Source of the DNA: an uncultured Eubacteriales bacterium
GTDB lineage: Bacteria > Bacillota > Clostridia > TANB77 > CAG-508
Direction: 5' to 3'
Assembly (NCBI GenBank): GCA_949288175.1
Contig: CASEIV010000008.1
Span: forward strand, 18,991-82,990
DNA length: 64,000 nt
Shown: positions 27,669 through 36,295 of the stretch, piece by piece
How the letters are laid out: each line of letters starts with the position of its first letter
How positions within the stretch are numbered: the stretch's first letter is position 1
Notes under the pieces: model-generated
What the model saw: the letters and a program-made list of their open reading frames with translations, nothing else
Databases searched by the model: none
What the model was told of the DNA's origin: nothing
Program-made: the position numbers and the translations under genes

Positions 27669-28401
27669 GTGCCATATATGCAAATTTACTCATAATATTT
27701 GCTGGCAATATTTTTGCTCCAAATCTTGATATTTTTACATCTATTCCTGGAACAATATAAAATTTACCTTTTTCTAATTTTCGAATAGCATATTTTGCTA
27801 CATCCATACTATTTGCTTCTCTTAAATGAAAATTTACATTAGCCACTTTATTAAAATTCGTTTCTACTGGTCCAGGACATACTATACTAATTTGTACTTT
27901 AGATTTCTCTTTTTTTAATTCTTCTCGGATTCCTTCCGATAATTTAACCACATAATTTTTTGTTGCATAATATGTCGCCATTAATGGTCCTGGCATGAAT
28001 CCGGCTATAGATGCTACATTTAAAATTTTTCCACTGTTTTTTTCTTTCATGTCTGTTAAATACAATTTTGTTAATATATGATAAGCAATAATATTTGTTT
28101 TTATCATATTGATATCTTTTTCTAAACTTGTTTTTGTAAAGTTTCCACAATCTCCAAATCCTGCATTATTGATTAAGATATCCACATTTTGTACCTGATT
28201 GTGGATTTCTTTACAATTTTCTTCTATACTTAAATCTTTTGATATAATTTCTATCTTTGCATCATTCTCTAATTCTTTTTTGATTTCTTCTAATTTTTCA
28301 ACATTTCTTGCAACTAGTACCAATTCATCTGCTTTTTTTGCCATTACTCTTGCCATATCTTTTCCAATTCCTGATGATGCTCCTGTGATTAAAACTTTCA
28401 T
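27643..28401 (-). CDS. Short-chain dehydrogenase/reductase
   Basis: 252 residues of a classical SDR. The cofactor motif is TGASSGIG, followed by NNAGFGD, the catalytic Ser in NVASIAGF, and YxxxK in YYATKNYVV. Arg in the VARN segment after beta-2 favours NADP(H). The C-terminal basic tail (MAQKRKLGGE) resembles membrane-associated DltE/YqjQ-like SDRs. The substrate is unknown. The ribosome site ACGAGGTATATAT precedes the ATG. Confidence 0.87.
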   Translation of the reverse strand: MKVLITGASSGIGKDMARVMAKKADELVLVARNVEKLEEIKKELENDAKIEIISKDLSIEENCKEIHNQVQNVDILINNAGFGDCGNFTKTSLEKDINMIKTNIIAYHILTKLYLTDMKEKNSGKILNVASIAGFMPGPLMATYYATKNYVVKLSEGIREELKKEKSKVQISIVCPGPVETNFNKVANVNFHLREANSMDVAKYAIRKLEKGKFYIVPGIDVKISRFGAKILPANIMSKFAYMAQKRKLGGE

Positions 28402-28494
28402 ATATATACCTCGTACATTTTATTATTTGTATTTTTTCCTATTTTATTATATCTTCATTTTATTTTCAATAAAAAAAGAAGTATTTTTGTACTC

Positions 28495-29211
28495 CTATTT
28501 TTTTTCTTTATTCCTACTAAATTTATTAAATACTATTCCGACCGCGTGAACAATTCTAGTTGAATTATTATTGGCAACTGTTTTTCCTAAGGCCTTTCCT
28601 CCAACCGTTATTGCTGAAACCAAAGCACTTAATAAAAATTGCACATCAAAATCTAATCCAAATTGACTAGTGATTTTGACTGCTATTAATGCACTTATTG
28701 CACCACTTAATACTCCACAAATATCACCAATAACATCTGCACAAATATTTGCTACTCTAGGTGCATTTCTAATTAATTTAATGGAATCTTTTGATCCCTT
28801 TACTTTTTTCGTTGCTTTTGCATGAAATTCATGTTCATTTGCAACCGTTACAGCCACACCTATAATGTCAAATATAATACCTACTAAAATAACAGCTACT
28901 AAAATAAGAATAGCTGGTACTAAGCTTAAATTTGATACACCATTTGTAGATATATATGAAAATACAATCGATAATATAAAAGTCATAACAAAAACTTCTA
29001 TAAACCATTTCATATTTTCATCTTTCTTTTTCTCTTTTTCCTTCTTTCTTTTTGATTGTTCTATTTTCTCTTTTACTTCTTCTATTTCTTTTTCATTCTC
29101 TTTTTCTGTTTTTGCACTTTCTTGTCTTATAGCTTTTTTCATTTCTTGTCTTGTCTTTTCAGCTTCTTCCTCACACGGTTTTCCTTTTGCTTTTTTCGTC
29201 TTTTCTTTCAA
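28495..29211 (-). CDS. Membrane protein with charged N-terminal coiled coil, CNNM/CorB-like
   Basis: 238 residues. The first 67 are almost all Lys, Glu and Arg and should form a long charged helix. They are followed by two or three membrane segments (FVMTFILSIVFSYI, LVPAILILVAVILVGIIFDIIG and a glycine-rich stretch GVLSGAISALIAV). The segment FDIIGVAVTVANEHEFHA resembles DUF21/CorB-like proteins of clostridia, but there are no CBS domains. It starts at TTG 29211 with a weak GGAAAGAG ribosome site. Function is uncertain. Confidence 0.7.
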   Translation of the reverse strand: MKEKTKKAKGKPCEEEAEKTRQEMKKAIRQESAKTEKENEKEIEEVKEKIEQSKRKKEKEKKKDENMKWFIEVFVMTFILSIVFSYISTNGVSNLSLVPAILILVAVILVGIIFDIIGVAVTVANEHEFHAKATKKVKGSKDSIKLIRNAPRVANICADVIGDICGVLSGAISALIAVKITSQFGLDFDVQFLLSALVSAITVGGKALGKTVANNNSTRIVHAVGIVFNKFSRNKEKK

Positions 29212-29236
29212 TTTTATCTCTTTCCTTTCTTTTTTT

Positions 29237-29391
29237 AAGTTGCCAACGGGGACGGGTGATGATTTTGGGGACGGAGAGAAAAATCATCATTTTTTTAATT
29301 TTTGTTTTATTATTAATTTAATAATAGCTAATAACATAATGATGATTTTTCTCTCCGTCCCCAAAATCATCACACGTCCCTTTGGTAACCT
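29237..29391. repeat. GGGGACGG palindromic element with 54-bp arms
   Basis: Arms 29237-29290 and 29338-29391 are reverse complements with only a few mismatches, around a 47-bp AT-rich centre. Each arm contains TGATGATTTTGGGGACGGAG (or its complement) and a second GGGACG block. It lies between the start of the CNNM-like gene and the terminator of the structured RNA. Confidence 0.85.
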
Positions 29392-29401
29392 TTAAATGTT
29401 C

Positions 29402-29438
29402 AAAAGAGGAAATTTTGAGTCTTCCCAAGATTTCCCCT
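29402..29438 (-). terminator. Terminator of the large structured RNA
   Basis: On the minus strand AGGGGAAAT pairs with ATTTCCTCT (one G-U), with an internal CTT/AAG extension, and is followed by TTTT. Confidence 0.75.
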
Positions 29439-30042
29439 TAATATTTTTATTTGAGATGGCAAAAGTCTAAGTAAATTTTACAGTTTAGGTCTGGTTGAAT
29501 TTCTCTATTTCCCGCATAGCATTACTGCTATTGCCGTTTCCGTTTAAGGGAAATATCTATACAAACTATAGCTACCAGATTGCCACTTAAATCTGTACCT
29601 TAATCCAAAGACTCCTATGCTTTTATGAAAGCAAACATTCTAGAAGTTTTCCTTAACACACTTAATAAGTTTATTAGTCTCTTTTGCAAATGAAATTTCA
29701 TAAGTACAGTAAAACTAATTTGGCCAAAACTATGTTTTACTAATGATTTAATCCCAATACATTCACTCAAGACAGGCTACTCTGTGCTTTTTGTGTCTTG
29801 GCACGCATCACAGGTTACTCTTAAATTATGTATAAAAAGATATATTTATATCATAAATTTAAGCCTCCGCGAAATCAGGGAATCTTATATATGCCATTAT
29901 ATAATACCCGGATTTCTTACTCCCTGAACACACACAAACTTGGCGTTTCGCGCACATTCAAAGAACTTCAACGATATGCCCTTTAGTGGATTTTTAGCCC
30001 CACCCTCATAAACTTTAGTATGACTAGAATAATGCACCATCG
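29402..30042 (-). ncRNA. Large structured non-coding RNA (about 640 nt)
   Basis: The region has no usable reading frame, yet it is rich in long-range complementarity and framed by a promoter and a terminator on the minus strand. Visible helices include CGCGAAA (29868-29874) with TTTCGCG (29946-29952), enclosing CAGGGA (29876-29881) with TCCCTG (29921-29926). Another is CAAGACA with TGTCTTG (29768-29774 / 29794-29800), whose loop CTGTGC can pair with GCAC/CACAG just outside (a pseudoknot). TGGCAA and TCTGG (29457-29462, 29490-29494) pair with 29575-29585. TTTCCC / GGGAAA (29508-29513 / 29548-29553) encloses an ATAGCA hairpin with a GTAA tetraloop. Size and complexity recall the ROOL, OLE and GOLLD classes; ROOL is my best guess, unverified. 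Confidence 0.8.
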
Positions 30043-30048
30043 ATATAT

Positions 30049-30078
30049 ATTATACAGTATAGATGTGAAATATGACAA
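30049..30078 (-). promoter_or_regulatory. Promoter of the large structured RNA
   Basis: On the minus strand: -35 TTGTCA (30073-30078), an 18-bp spacer and a perfect -10 TATAAT (30049-30054). The predicted start is near 30042. The -35 box sits in the right arm of a 12-bp inverted repeat (AAATATGACAAA / TTTGTCATATTT). Confidence 0.7.
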
Positions 30079-30187
30079 ATTTCATTTTTGTCATATTTAA
30101 ACAAGTATGGATTTTCTTTGTTTCTGGTAATTCTATTTTTTATTATTTCATTTATTTTCTCTTCTTTTCTTCGTTTTTCTCTTGATT

Positions 30188-30763
30188 TTAATATCCTATA
30201 AATTCTCTCAATTCTTTCTTTGTTTCTTCAAAATCTCTATCATTTGCAATATTTCTTACTTGAATACTTGGATATTTTTCTTGTATTTCTTCTGCCATTT
30301 CTAAATATACTCTTTGTTGATTAATACTATTTTCGGCTTCATATTTAGAATTTTTAAATGCTGCTTTATCTTTTCTATCTAATCTTGTATGATATTTTTC
30401 TACATCTTTTAGATATAGTGTTATATAATATATTTCAAAATCTAGTTTACTAAATTCTTCCAATAATTTTTCATATACATCTGTAAACATATAGTCTTTT
30501 TTTCCAAGTCTACAATAATTTTCTTCAGTAAAAAATGTCCTATCAAATACTAGATTAATACTTTTATTTTCCATTTTTTTTATATATTCTAATAAATTAA
30601 TATACATATCTTCTGCTTTTTTCTTACCTTCTGCCGAACTATCCGCTGTTCCACATAATCTATATAAATTTGTATAACTTAATGAATATCTTAAAAAATC
30701 TGTTACCGTTGTTTTTCCTGCTCCTTGTGGACCTTCTACTACAATTAATTTTGAATTTGCCAT
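30188..30763 (-). CDS. P-loop deoxynucleoside/thymidylate kinase-like protein
   Basis: 191 residues. Walker A is VVEGPQGAGKTTVTD. The segment LVFDRTFFTEENYCRLGKK has the DR(S/T)-like motif of deoxynucleoside kinases, where the Arg binds the phosphate or base region. A lid-like basic segment (YHTRLDRKDKAAF) follows. It is shorter than canonical Tmk and lacks the TRxPGG motif, so a nucleoside or unusual monophosphate substrate is likely. No strong ribosome site is seen before ATG 30763. It is located just upstream of the structured RNA on the same strand. Confidence 0.75.
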   Translation of the reverse strand: MANSKLIVVEGPQGAGKTTVTDFLRYSLSYTNLYRLCGTADSSAEGKKKAEDMYINLLEYIKKMENKSINLVFDRTFFTEENYCRLGKKDYMFTDVYEKLLEEFSKLDFEIYYITLYLKDVEKYHTRLDRKDKAAFKNSKYEAENSINQQRVYLEMAEEIQEKYPSIQVRNIANDRDFEETKKELREFIGY

Positions 30764-30907
30764 TTTTATACTTGTATGATATATTTAATAACTTAAATAC
30801 ACCCTACACTCCTTCCTTCATTTATTTTTATATTTATTATTTTTTCCTATATATCTTTTGGTTACTGTTTCCTTTCTTTTCTTTTCTTTTTTTATTATAC
30901 TACATAA

Positions 30908-31054
30908 TTAATTATCTTTTTCTTTTCCGTCCTCATTACTTTCTTCTTCATTTTCCTCTTTTTTTGCTTGTCCTTTATTTTTTAACATATTATTAATAGA
31001 ATTTAAAATATCTTCTGGACTTTCATCAAAATCATCTTTTATGACATGTAACAC
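30908..31054 (-). CDS. 48-residue acidic small protein
   Basis: A short frame begins at a GTG codon (31054) directly after an ideal AAAGGAGG ribosome site (5-7 nt spacing). The product starts MLHVIKDDFDESPEDILNSI and ends in a very acidic, Lys/Glu-rich tail. No family is recognised. It lies upstream of the kinase-like gene on the same strand, with 144 bp between. The rest of the 30764-31230 gap is AT-rich, with no other feature seen. Confidence 0.55.
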   Translation of the reverse strand: MLHVIKDDFDESPEDILNSINNMLKNKGQAKKEENEEESNEDGKEKDN

Positions 31055-31230
31055 TTTTATCTCCTCCTTTAATCTTTTTTATTATACTATTTCATATTTC
31101 TATTTTCAATATTTTATTTTCATCTATTTATAGACTTTTTTATTTTTTTATAATAAACTAGGTTTAAATTCATGAAAAATAACCCTATTAAATAAATTTT
31201 ATTTAGATAAAGAAAGGAATGATTTACATT

Positions 31231-32442
31231 ATGGAAAATGTTTTTAAAGATTATGCTGCTAATATGCATCATCCAGATTGGGAAACTATATCGAAAAGAG
31301 AAAAGCCTCTACTAACTAATCCAGACGACATTCGTTCTGTTTTTGACAGAGATTATACCAGAATTACACATTCAAATGCCTATAAAAGATTAAAACATAA
31401 AACCCAAGTATTTTTTTCACCAGAAAGTGACCGTATTTGCACAAGAAGTGAACATGTTTCTCATGTAGAATCTATTAGTTATACAATTGCGAGTTATTTA
31501 GGATTAAATACAGAATTAACAAAAGCCATTTCTGTTGCACATGATATTGGACATAGTCCTTTTGGTCATGCAGGAGAAAAGATTTTATCAACTATCTCTC
31601 AAAGAGATTTAGGGTATGGCTTTTGGCATGAAAAAAATGGTCTAGAATTTGTAGATAAAATAGAATTATTAGAAAACCAAGAACAATATAAAGATAATTT
31701 GGATTTAACGTATGCTGTTAGAGATGGTATTATTTCTCACTGTGGTGAAATTGATGAAAACTGTTTAAAACCTAGAAAAGAATATATTGATTTAACATCC
31801 TATGTTAGACCTAATCAATATGCACCATATACTTGGGAAGGTTGTATAGTAAAAATCTCCGATAAAATATCCTATATTGGAAGAGATATCGAAGATGCCA
31901 TTAGTATAGGTATTATTGATGAACATTTAGACGAATTATATAAATTATTGCACTATGATTTACCTGAAAAGAAAATCAACAATACTATCATTATCAATTA
32001 TCTAGTATGTGATTTGGCCAAAAATTCAACTCCTGAAAAAGGATTATGTTTCTCAGAAGAAGCCTTTGATTTGTTAAATAAAATTAAAGAATTTAATTAT
32101 AGGAATATCTACTTCTCAGATAGACTAAAACCTTCTATTAAATATTTTGAATTGGTTTTAAATGAAATATATGATACTTTAAAATCTTGTTATGATAAAG
32201 AAAATACAATTACCACTTTAAAAAACAGATTATCTAAGATTTCTGTAAAACTTTATGATAGTTTCCTTGGATTCTTAACAAATTATTACGATTTAGGAAA
32301 TCGACAAAAATTAAAATTAGTTAATGATGTTATTTTTGATTTTAATAATGAACAAGATTTTTATAAGTGTATTATTTACTATATTTCTGGTATGACAGAC
32401 AAATTTGCAATTGAGATTTATAATGATATTATTGGATTTTAG
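31231..32442 (+). CDS. Deoxyguanosinetriphosphate triphosphohydrolase-like HD protein
   Basis: 403 residues of the dGTPase family. The metal site is visible: His in RSEHVSHVESIS, then AHDIGHSPFGHAGE with the HD doublet. The N-terminal segment ITHSNAYKRLKHKTQVF is a family signature. The enzyme hydrolyses dNTPs to nucleoside and triphosphate, controlling dNTP pools; some members limit phage. The start is placed at ATG 31231, 12 nt after AAAGGA. The ATG at 31219 abuts the ribosome site and is less likely. Monocistronic with a very strong terminator. Confidence 0.9.
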   Translation: MENVFKDYAANMHHPDWETISKREKPLLTNPDDIRSVFDRDYTRITHSNAYKRLKHKTQVFFSPESDRICTRSEHVSHVESISYTIASYLGLNTELTKAISVAHDIGHSPFGHAGEKILSTISQRDLGYGFWHEKNGLEFVDKIELLENQEQYKDNLDLTYAVRDGIISHCGEIDENCLKPRKEYIDLTSYVRPNQYAPYTWEGCIVKISDKISYIGRDIEDAISIGIIDEHLDELYKLLHYDLPEKKINNTIIINYLVCDLAKNSTPEKGLCFSEEAFDLLNKIKEFNYRNIYFSDRLKPSIKYFELVLNEIYDTLKSCYDKENTITTLKNRLSKISVKLYDSFLGFLTNYYDLGNRQKLKLVNDVIFDFNNEQDFYKCIIYYISGMTDKFAIEIYNDIIGF

Positions 32443-32445
32443 AGA

Positions 32446-32482
32446 AAATGTCGCATAGGGATCAGATCCCTATGCGACATTT
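32446..32482. terminator. Strong bidirectional terminator
   Basis: Perfect 18-bp palindrome with arms AAATGTCGCATAGGGATC and GATCCCTATGCGACATTT, between convergent genes. A 12-bp piece, CTATGCGACATT, also occurs near 4101 upstream of addB without a partner. Confidence 0.88.
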
Positions 32483-32753
32483 AAAATAATTTTTTTATTA
32501 AATCACCTATAATTTCTTGGTTACTATCATATGAAAAAGTATTATTTTCTTTATCATAACAAACCATAACTAGTTTTGAAAAATCAATTTTCATATTTTT
32601 CATTACTTTATTTTCTAAATCCATATCTCCTTCACATGTTGTTAAAAGAATATATTCTTTATTATCTTTGTCCATACTTTCTACAACAATATAGTTTTCT
32701 TGTGCATTTTGATCTAATTTAACAACTGTTCCTTTTTTGAAACTATTTTGCAT
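32481..32753 (-). CDS. Hypothetical protein (90 aa)
   Basis: A small soluble protein beginning with a likely beta-barrel segment (KGTVVKLDQNAQENYIVVESM). It then reads EYILLTTCEG and ends in an amphipathic helix GDLIKKLF. The front half has the feel of a small KOW-like or SH3-like fold, but I cannot assign it. The ribosome site GAAAGGAGTTTGATA precedes the ATG. It is the last of three genes downstream of a common promoter at 34376-34404. Confidence 0.7.
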   Translation of the reverse strand: MQNSFKKGTVVKLDQNAQENYIVVESMDKDNKEYILLTTCEGDMDLENKVMKNMKIDFSKLVMVCYDKENNTFSYDSNQEIIGDLIKKLF

Positions 32754-32773
32754 ATTATCAAACTCCTTTCAAA

Positions 32774-33253
32774 TTATTTTCCAAAAATTCTATTGAAAAA
32801 GGATTTTATTTTTGTATAAATTTTATTATACCATTTCTCTTCTTCTATAATTGCGATTTTATTATTTACTACATTATCTGTACTCTCTATATTCCCTTCT
32901 GTATTTTCTTTTACAACCTCTTTTGTTTTTTTGAATAATTCGGAAATATCATAGTTTTGATTAAGATATTCCATTGTTTTTCTCTCATTTTCTTTACATA
33001 TGTCCATCAATTGTTGTCTTTCTTCTCTATCACAACAATACATTAAATATATAGCACTAATTAAATCTTTTGTTGCTGGCATAATATTCTGTTCTATTAA
33101 TGTTTTACTTTTATCATACTTAAATTTATATGCATCATTCTTACTTTCTCTTATTTTTTGCCTTAAATTTTGAGGTATTTTTATCAATATGGTTTTATCG
33201 AAATAATTTAATATTTCATTCGTTTCTGTTAACACATTGCAATAATTATCCAT
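32774..33253 (-). CDS. Hypothetical protein (159 aa)
   Basis: A mostly helical, Lys- and Glu-rich protein without membrane segments. The motif YLMYCCDREERQQLMDICKENE has paired cysteines. The C-terminus (WYNKIYTKIKSFFNRIFGK) is an amphipathic, basic, aromatic helix that could touch membrane. That tail resembles the C-terminus of the next upstream protein (NMQNFFKGLFKENTN). No family is recognised. It is 20 bp from its downstream neighbour, in the same operon. Confidence 0.7.
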   Translation of the reverse strand: MDNYCNVLTETNEILNYFDKTILIKIPQNLRQKIRESKNDAYKFKYDKSKTLIEQNIMPATKDLISAIYLMYCCDREERQQLMDICKENERKTMEYLNQNYDISELFKKTKEVVKENTEGNIESTDNVVNNKIAIIEEEKWYNKIYTKIKSFFNRIFGK

Positions 33254-33280
33254 TTTCTATTTTCCTTTCTTTACAGAAAT

Positions 33281-34342
33281 TTATCTTTGATCATTTGTAT
33301 TTTCTTTAAATAGTCCTTTGAAGAAGTTCTGCATATTTTGAAATGCTGCTTTAATCCCACTAACTTTTTCTTTTTTTACCATTTCTACTATCTGTTCTCC
33401 TGTTATTTTTATATCTCCATCTTTTTCTTCTTTTATTTCGTGAATATTTACAGTTCCTTCTTCCGCTTTATTTATCAAATCTTCTATTGTTTTTTGATTT
33501 TCTTGAATTAATTCTTGGTTTTCATCAAAACTTTCTAAAATATATCCAGCTGTCTCTTTTTCTATTTGCGTATTTCCATCCAGATACATATCTACATATT
33601 CCATGAATTTATCATAATTTTCTTGTACTACTGATTCTTTTTGTACATAAATTTTATCCATATTCTCTATATTTTCTTGTATATCTGCTAACTCTACTGT
33701 AGTAGCTTCTTTTCCTTCTAAATCTTTCAATCCTTCCTTTGCTTTCTCTTGATAAATTTCATACTCTTCACTATTTTTAGCAGCATCATATTCATTCTGA
33801 TAAACTTCATCCGAATCATAATACTTTCCATTACTTCCTTGCCCCTGCATTTCATTTACATATTTTCCTTCTTGTGCAGCTTGTCCTTCCAATCCCCATG
33901 CAGATACTGAAGGATTTTCTATATCATAAATAGTAACTTCTATAGGCACTTCCTTTTTCTCTACAACAGTTTCTTCAGCAGTACATCCTTTCATTGATAA
34001 GGCTCCTGCTCCTAATATCATCACAATTGGAACAATTATTAATTTATTTCCTTTTTTTTGTTGTTGCTCTTCTGTATTTTCCTGTGTCTTTTTTATATAA
34101 AAACCTACTACTGGTTGTGTATTTTTAGGTAAACCTTCAAAATATGCATATCCTTTTCCTTTTTCTTTATCCATTACATAGGAATTAGAATCTAATATTG
34201 TTATTTTTTCACCCACTCCTGCTTTTCGAGTTGGTTGATGTTGTAACTTCCATATTTGAGCTAACTTTACCATACTAGTAAATCTATCTTTAACTCCGTT
34301 TTTTATACCTTTTATACTTGGTCGTTTGTTTTCATCATTCAT
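33281..34342 (-). CDS. Single-pass membrane protein with long acidic outer domain
   Basis: 353 residues. A basic cytoplasmic part of about 105 residues precedes one membrane segment (LIIVPIVMILGAGALSM). After it comes a Glu/Gln-rich domain of about 200 residues and an amphipathic C-terminal helix. ATG 34342 is chosen because GAGGGTG lies 5 nt upstream. No known domain is recognised. The gene follows the GHKL kinase gene but has its own promoter and heads a three-gene run, so it may be a target of that signalling system. Confidence 0.7.
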   Translation of the reverse strand: MNDENKRPSIKGIKNGVKDRFTSMVKLAQIWKLQHQPTRKAGVGEKITILDSNSYVMDKEKGKGYAYFEGLPKNTQPVVGFYIKKTQENTEEQQQKKGNKLIIVPIVMILGAGALSMKGCTAEETVVEKKEVPIEVTIYDIENPSVSAWGLEGQAAQEGKYVNEMQGQGSNGKYYDSDEVYQNEYDAAKNSEEYEIYQEKAKEGLKDLEGKEATTVELADIQENIENMDKIYVQKESVVQENYDKFMEYVDMYLDGNTQIEKETAGYILESFDENQELIQENQKTIEDLINKAEEGTVNIHEIKEEKDGDIKITGEQIVEMVKKEKVSGIKAAFQNMQNFFKGLFKENTNDQR

Positions 34343-34375
34343 GATAACACCCTCTTCTTTCATTTTTACATTTTA

Positions 34376-34404
34376 AGTATAACAAACAAATTATGTCGTT
34401 ACAA
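34376..34404 (-). promoter_or_regulatory. Promoter for the three-gene operon 34342-32481
   Basis: On the minus strand: -35 TTGTAA (34399-34404), a 17-bp spacer and -10 TATACT (34376-34381), about 35 bp before the ATG at 34342. Confidence 0.65.
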
Positions 34405-34464
34405 TATTGTTATCAAAATTTAACATAACTGTATTATAGCTGTAATAATCCTATTCCAATATTT

Positions 34465-35928
34465 CTATTCTTTTTTTACATCTCTTTCTTTAATTTCTTC
34501 TTCGCGATATGAAGATATCTTGTATGTATTTTCTTTATCAAAAATAATTCTTATTACTTTTGTAAAATTGTCTTCTACTGGTTTTCCATATTCTTCGATA
34601 ACCAAGCTTGCTTTATACTTCTTTAATGTATCAAATGTATTCATCCATCCCATTCCTGTACCGCCATCATTGGCATGTGTTGTACTTGGCTTTATTCCAA
34701 GATTGTTTAATGTATCTGTTTCAAACTCTATACCAGAATCATAAACATATAAACTGTATGCACCATCAATGATTCCAAGTCTTACTAGAATACTTTTATT
34801 GTTATTTTCAGAATGGTTAATGGCTATAATTGCATTCTTTATTAGGTCTGCAATTAAAATTTCTAAATCTTCTTTTTCAATATATTTATTTATCATGTGA
34901 TGAATATTTCCATTTATTTGTAATTGGAAATCTATTTTATTTTTTACACATTCTGATTGCATATATTTTAGCATACTATCAATTTTATCAATATTTGTTT
35001 TCGTTAGTTCTATACTCACTGTTTCATTTTGCATTTCGTTTGATAGGCTTTCTATTTTATCTTTTATATGGGTTCCGTCTACTATTTGATCGTTTAATAC
35101 CATTTGTTCTAATTCATATTCTAATGATTTTTGCTTGTGTGCTATTGAATGGTTCTTTTTGTTAAGTTTTAAATTTTCTTTTTCTAATTCTTCTATTTCT
35201 TTATCTTTATTTTTCAATTCTTCTTTGATTTCTTCTACTTCTCTTTCTTGTAGTTTTTGTTTGTAGTATAACTGTAAGGATTTTTGGATGGTGATAAACA
35301 TGATGATTGCAAAAATAATGAAACTTACTCCTGCTCTTCTACTAAGTAATTGATCATAATTTGATATAATTATAATACAAAAAATTATTAGTATACTAAT
35401 GTCTAATATTAAAATATCTATATATTCGTTTTTTGAATTTTTTTGCAAAAATGTGAATCCATTTTTAAATCTTTTTATTTTGGCGAATACATAAATAAAA
35501 ATTAAATATAAACATAATATCAAGAATAATCCTGTATATATTTCCTGTATATTAAAAATAAGAACAAGATTATAAGCAATAAATGCACTTATCGAAAATA
35601 TAATATAATTTATGCTCAATGATATCATCGTTATTAATAGCGAATATGCAAATCTTTCTTTTATTGATACTTTAAATATTATAGTTATTAATAAAATCAT
35701 GAAAATTACATTATATGAAAATCCTAATAAATTTTTTATAAACCTACAGATTACAGATATAACAATCATACTCAAAATAATCATTACACAATTTTTTAAT
35801 GTAATTTGTATCTTTTTATTCATTATCTTAAAATTTGTATAATATGTAAATATAGATAAATAAAATATTTTGATAATATCAACAATATTTGTCATATCTG
35901 CTAATCCCAATCCCATTATAAATTCCAT
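34465..35928 (-). CDS. GHKL sensor histidine kinase (AgrC-like)
   Basis: 487 residues. Six or so membrane segments occupy residues 10-225, as in AgrC-type receptors for peptide pheromones. A coiled coil follows (LQEREVEEIKEELKNKDKE onward). The phospho-acceptor region is NHSIAHKQKSLEYEL (AgrC-type sensors have a similar region), and the GHKL ATPase has ILIADLIKNAIIAI and GGTGMGWMN. The ribosome site AAAAAGGAAATATAAC precedes the ATG. It is 111 bp downstream of the 16-residue peptide gene, and the response regulator gene is just upstream. Confidence 0.85.
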   Translation of the reverse strand: MEFIMGLGLADMTNIVDIIKIFYLSIFTYYTNFKIMNKKIQITLKNCVMIILSMIVISVICRFIKNLLGFSYNVIFMILLITIIFKVSIKERFAYSLLITMISLSINYIIFSISAFIAYNLVLIFNIQEIYTGLFLILCLYLIFIYVFAKIKRFKNGFTFLQKNSKNEYIDILILDISILIIFCIIIISNYDQLLSRRAGVSFIIFAIIMFITIQKSLQLYYKQKLQEREVEEIKEELKNKDKEIEELEKENLKLNKKNHSIAHKQKSLEYELEQMVLNDQIVDGTHIKDKIESLSNEMQNETVSIELTKTNIDKIDSMLKYMQSECVKNKIDFQLQINGNIHHMINKYIEKEDLEILIADLIKNAIIAINHSENNNKSILVRLGIIDGAYSLYVYDSGIEFETDTLNNLGIKPSTTHANDGGTGMGWMNTFDTLKKYKASLVIEEYGKPVEDNFTKVIRIIFDKENTYKISSYREEEIKERDVKKE

Positions 35929-36039
35929 TGTTATATTTCCTTTTTATATTTCGTTTTTTAGATTATATATAAAAATAAAGAGATAATCAATAAATTTTTT
36001 ATCAATTATCTCTCATTTTTTATTAGTTACTAATATTTA

Positions 36040-36090
36040 TTATAGCCAAAAACTTAGCCATTTCCAAAAACCATCAAACCACTCTACCAT
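36040..36090 (-). CDS. 16-residue Trp-rich peptide (candidate signal or membrane-active peptide)
   Basis: A complete frame encodes MVEWFDGFWKWLSFWL, preceded by an excellent ribosome site (AAGGTGGTGAGAGGT) and a promoter at 36118-36146. Four of sixteen residues are Trp and three are Phe, giving a strongly amphipathic helix. It has no leader, no Cys and no AgrB partner. It could be a short formylated peptide akin to phenol-soluble modulins, a signal read by the adjacent kinase, or a leader peptide controlling the kinase gene. Confidence 0.5.
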   Translation of the reverse strand: MVEWFDGFWKWLSFWL

Positions 36091-36117
36091 ACCTCTCACC
36101 ACCTTTTTTCTTTCGTA

Positions 36118-36146
36118 TTTATAGAAAGTTGTATTACTTCCTACAA
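36118..36146 (-). promoter_or_regulatory. Promoter for the peptide/kinase transcript
   Basis: On the minus strand: -35 TTGTAG (36141-36146), a 17-bp spacer and -10 TATAAA (36118-36123). The predicted start is about 20 nt before the ATG of the peptide gene. Confidence 0.6.
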
Positions 36147-36154
36147 ACAAAAAA

Positions 36155-36185
36155 TTACCATCTTCTTACGAAAAAAAGACGGTAA
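36155..36185 (-). terminator. Second terminator upstream of the peptide gene
   Basis: RNA stem TTACCGTCTT with AAGATGGTAA (one G-U) and an 11-nt loop, followed by TTTTTTG. It isolates the peptide/kinase unit from upstream transcription. Confidence 0.65.
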
Positions 36186-36213
36186 CGCTTAGTGAAAAAA
36201 AATGGTAGAAATT

Positions 36214-36220
36214 TGTCGAA
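36214..36220 (+). promoter_or_regulatory. Perfect Spo0A-box-like heptamer
   Basis: TGTCGAA in the context TTTGTCGAAAAT equals the 0A-box consensus. It lies between the response regulator gene and the peptide promoter. The neighbouring regulator has a Spo0A-type DNA-binding domain. Confidence 0.4.
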
Positions 36221-36225
36221 AATAG

Positions 36226-36277
36226 AAAAAAACATATCATAAATATCAACTATTTGATTTGATACCTATGATATGTT
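36226..36277 (-). terminator. Terminator of the Spo0A-like regulator gene
   Basis: Arms AACATATCATA (36231-36241) and TATGATATGTT (36267-36277), followed on the minus strand by TTTTTTTC. Confidence 0.75.
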
Positions 36278-36295
36278 CATTTATAATTTTATTTA

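Noticed and set aside
29221..29395. Frame reading into NHHFFNF on the plus strand in the palindromic element
   Set aside because: It is a translation of the repeat arm; no gene.
30061..30098. 12-bp inverted repeat AAATATGACAAA / TTTGTCATATTT as a terminator for the kinase-like gene
   Set aside because: No T run on either side; it more likely overlaps the promoter of the structured RNA and was used there.
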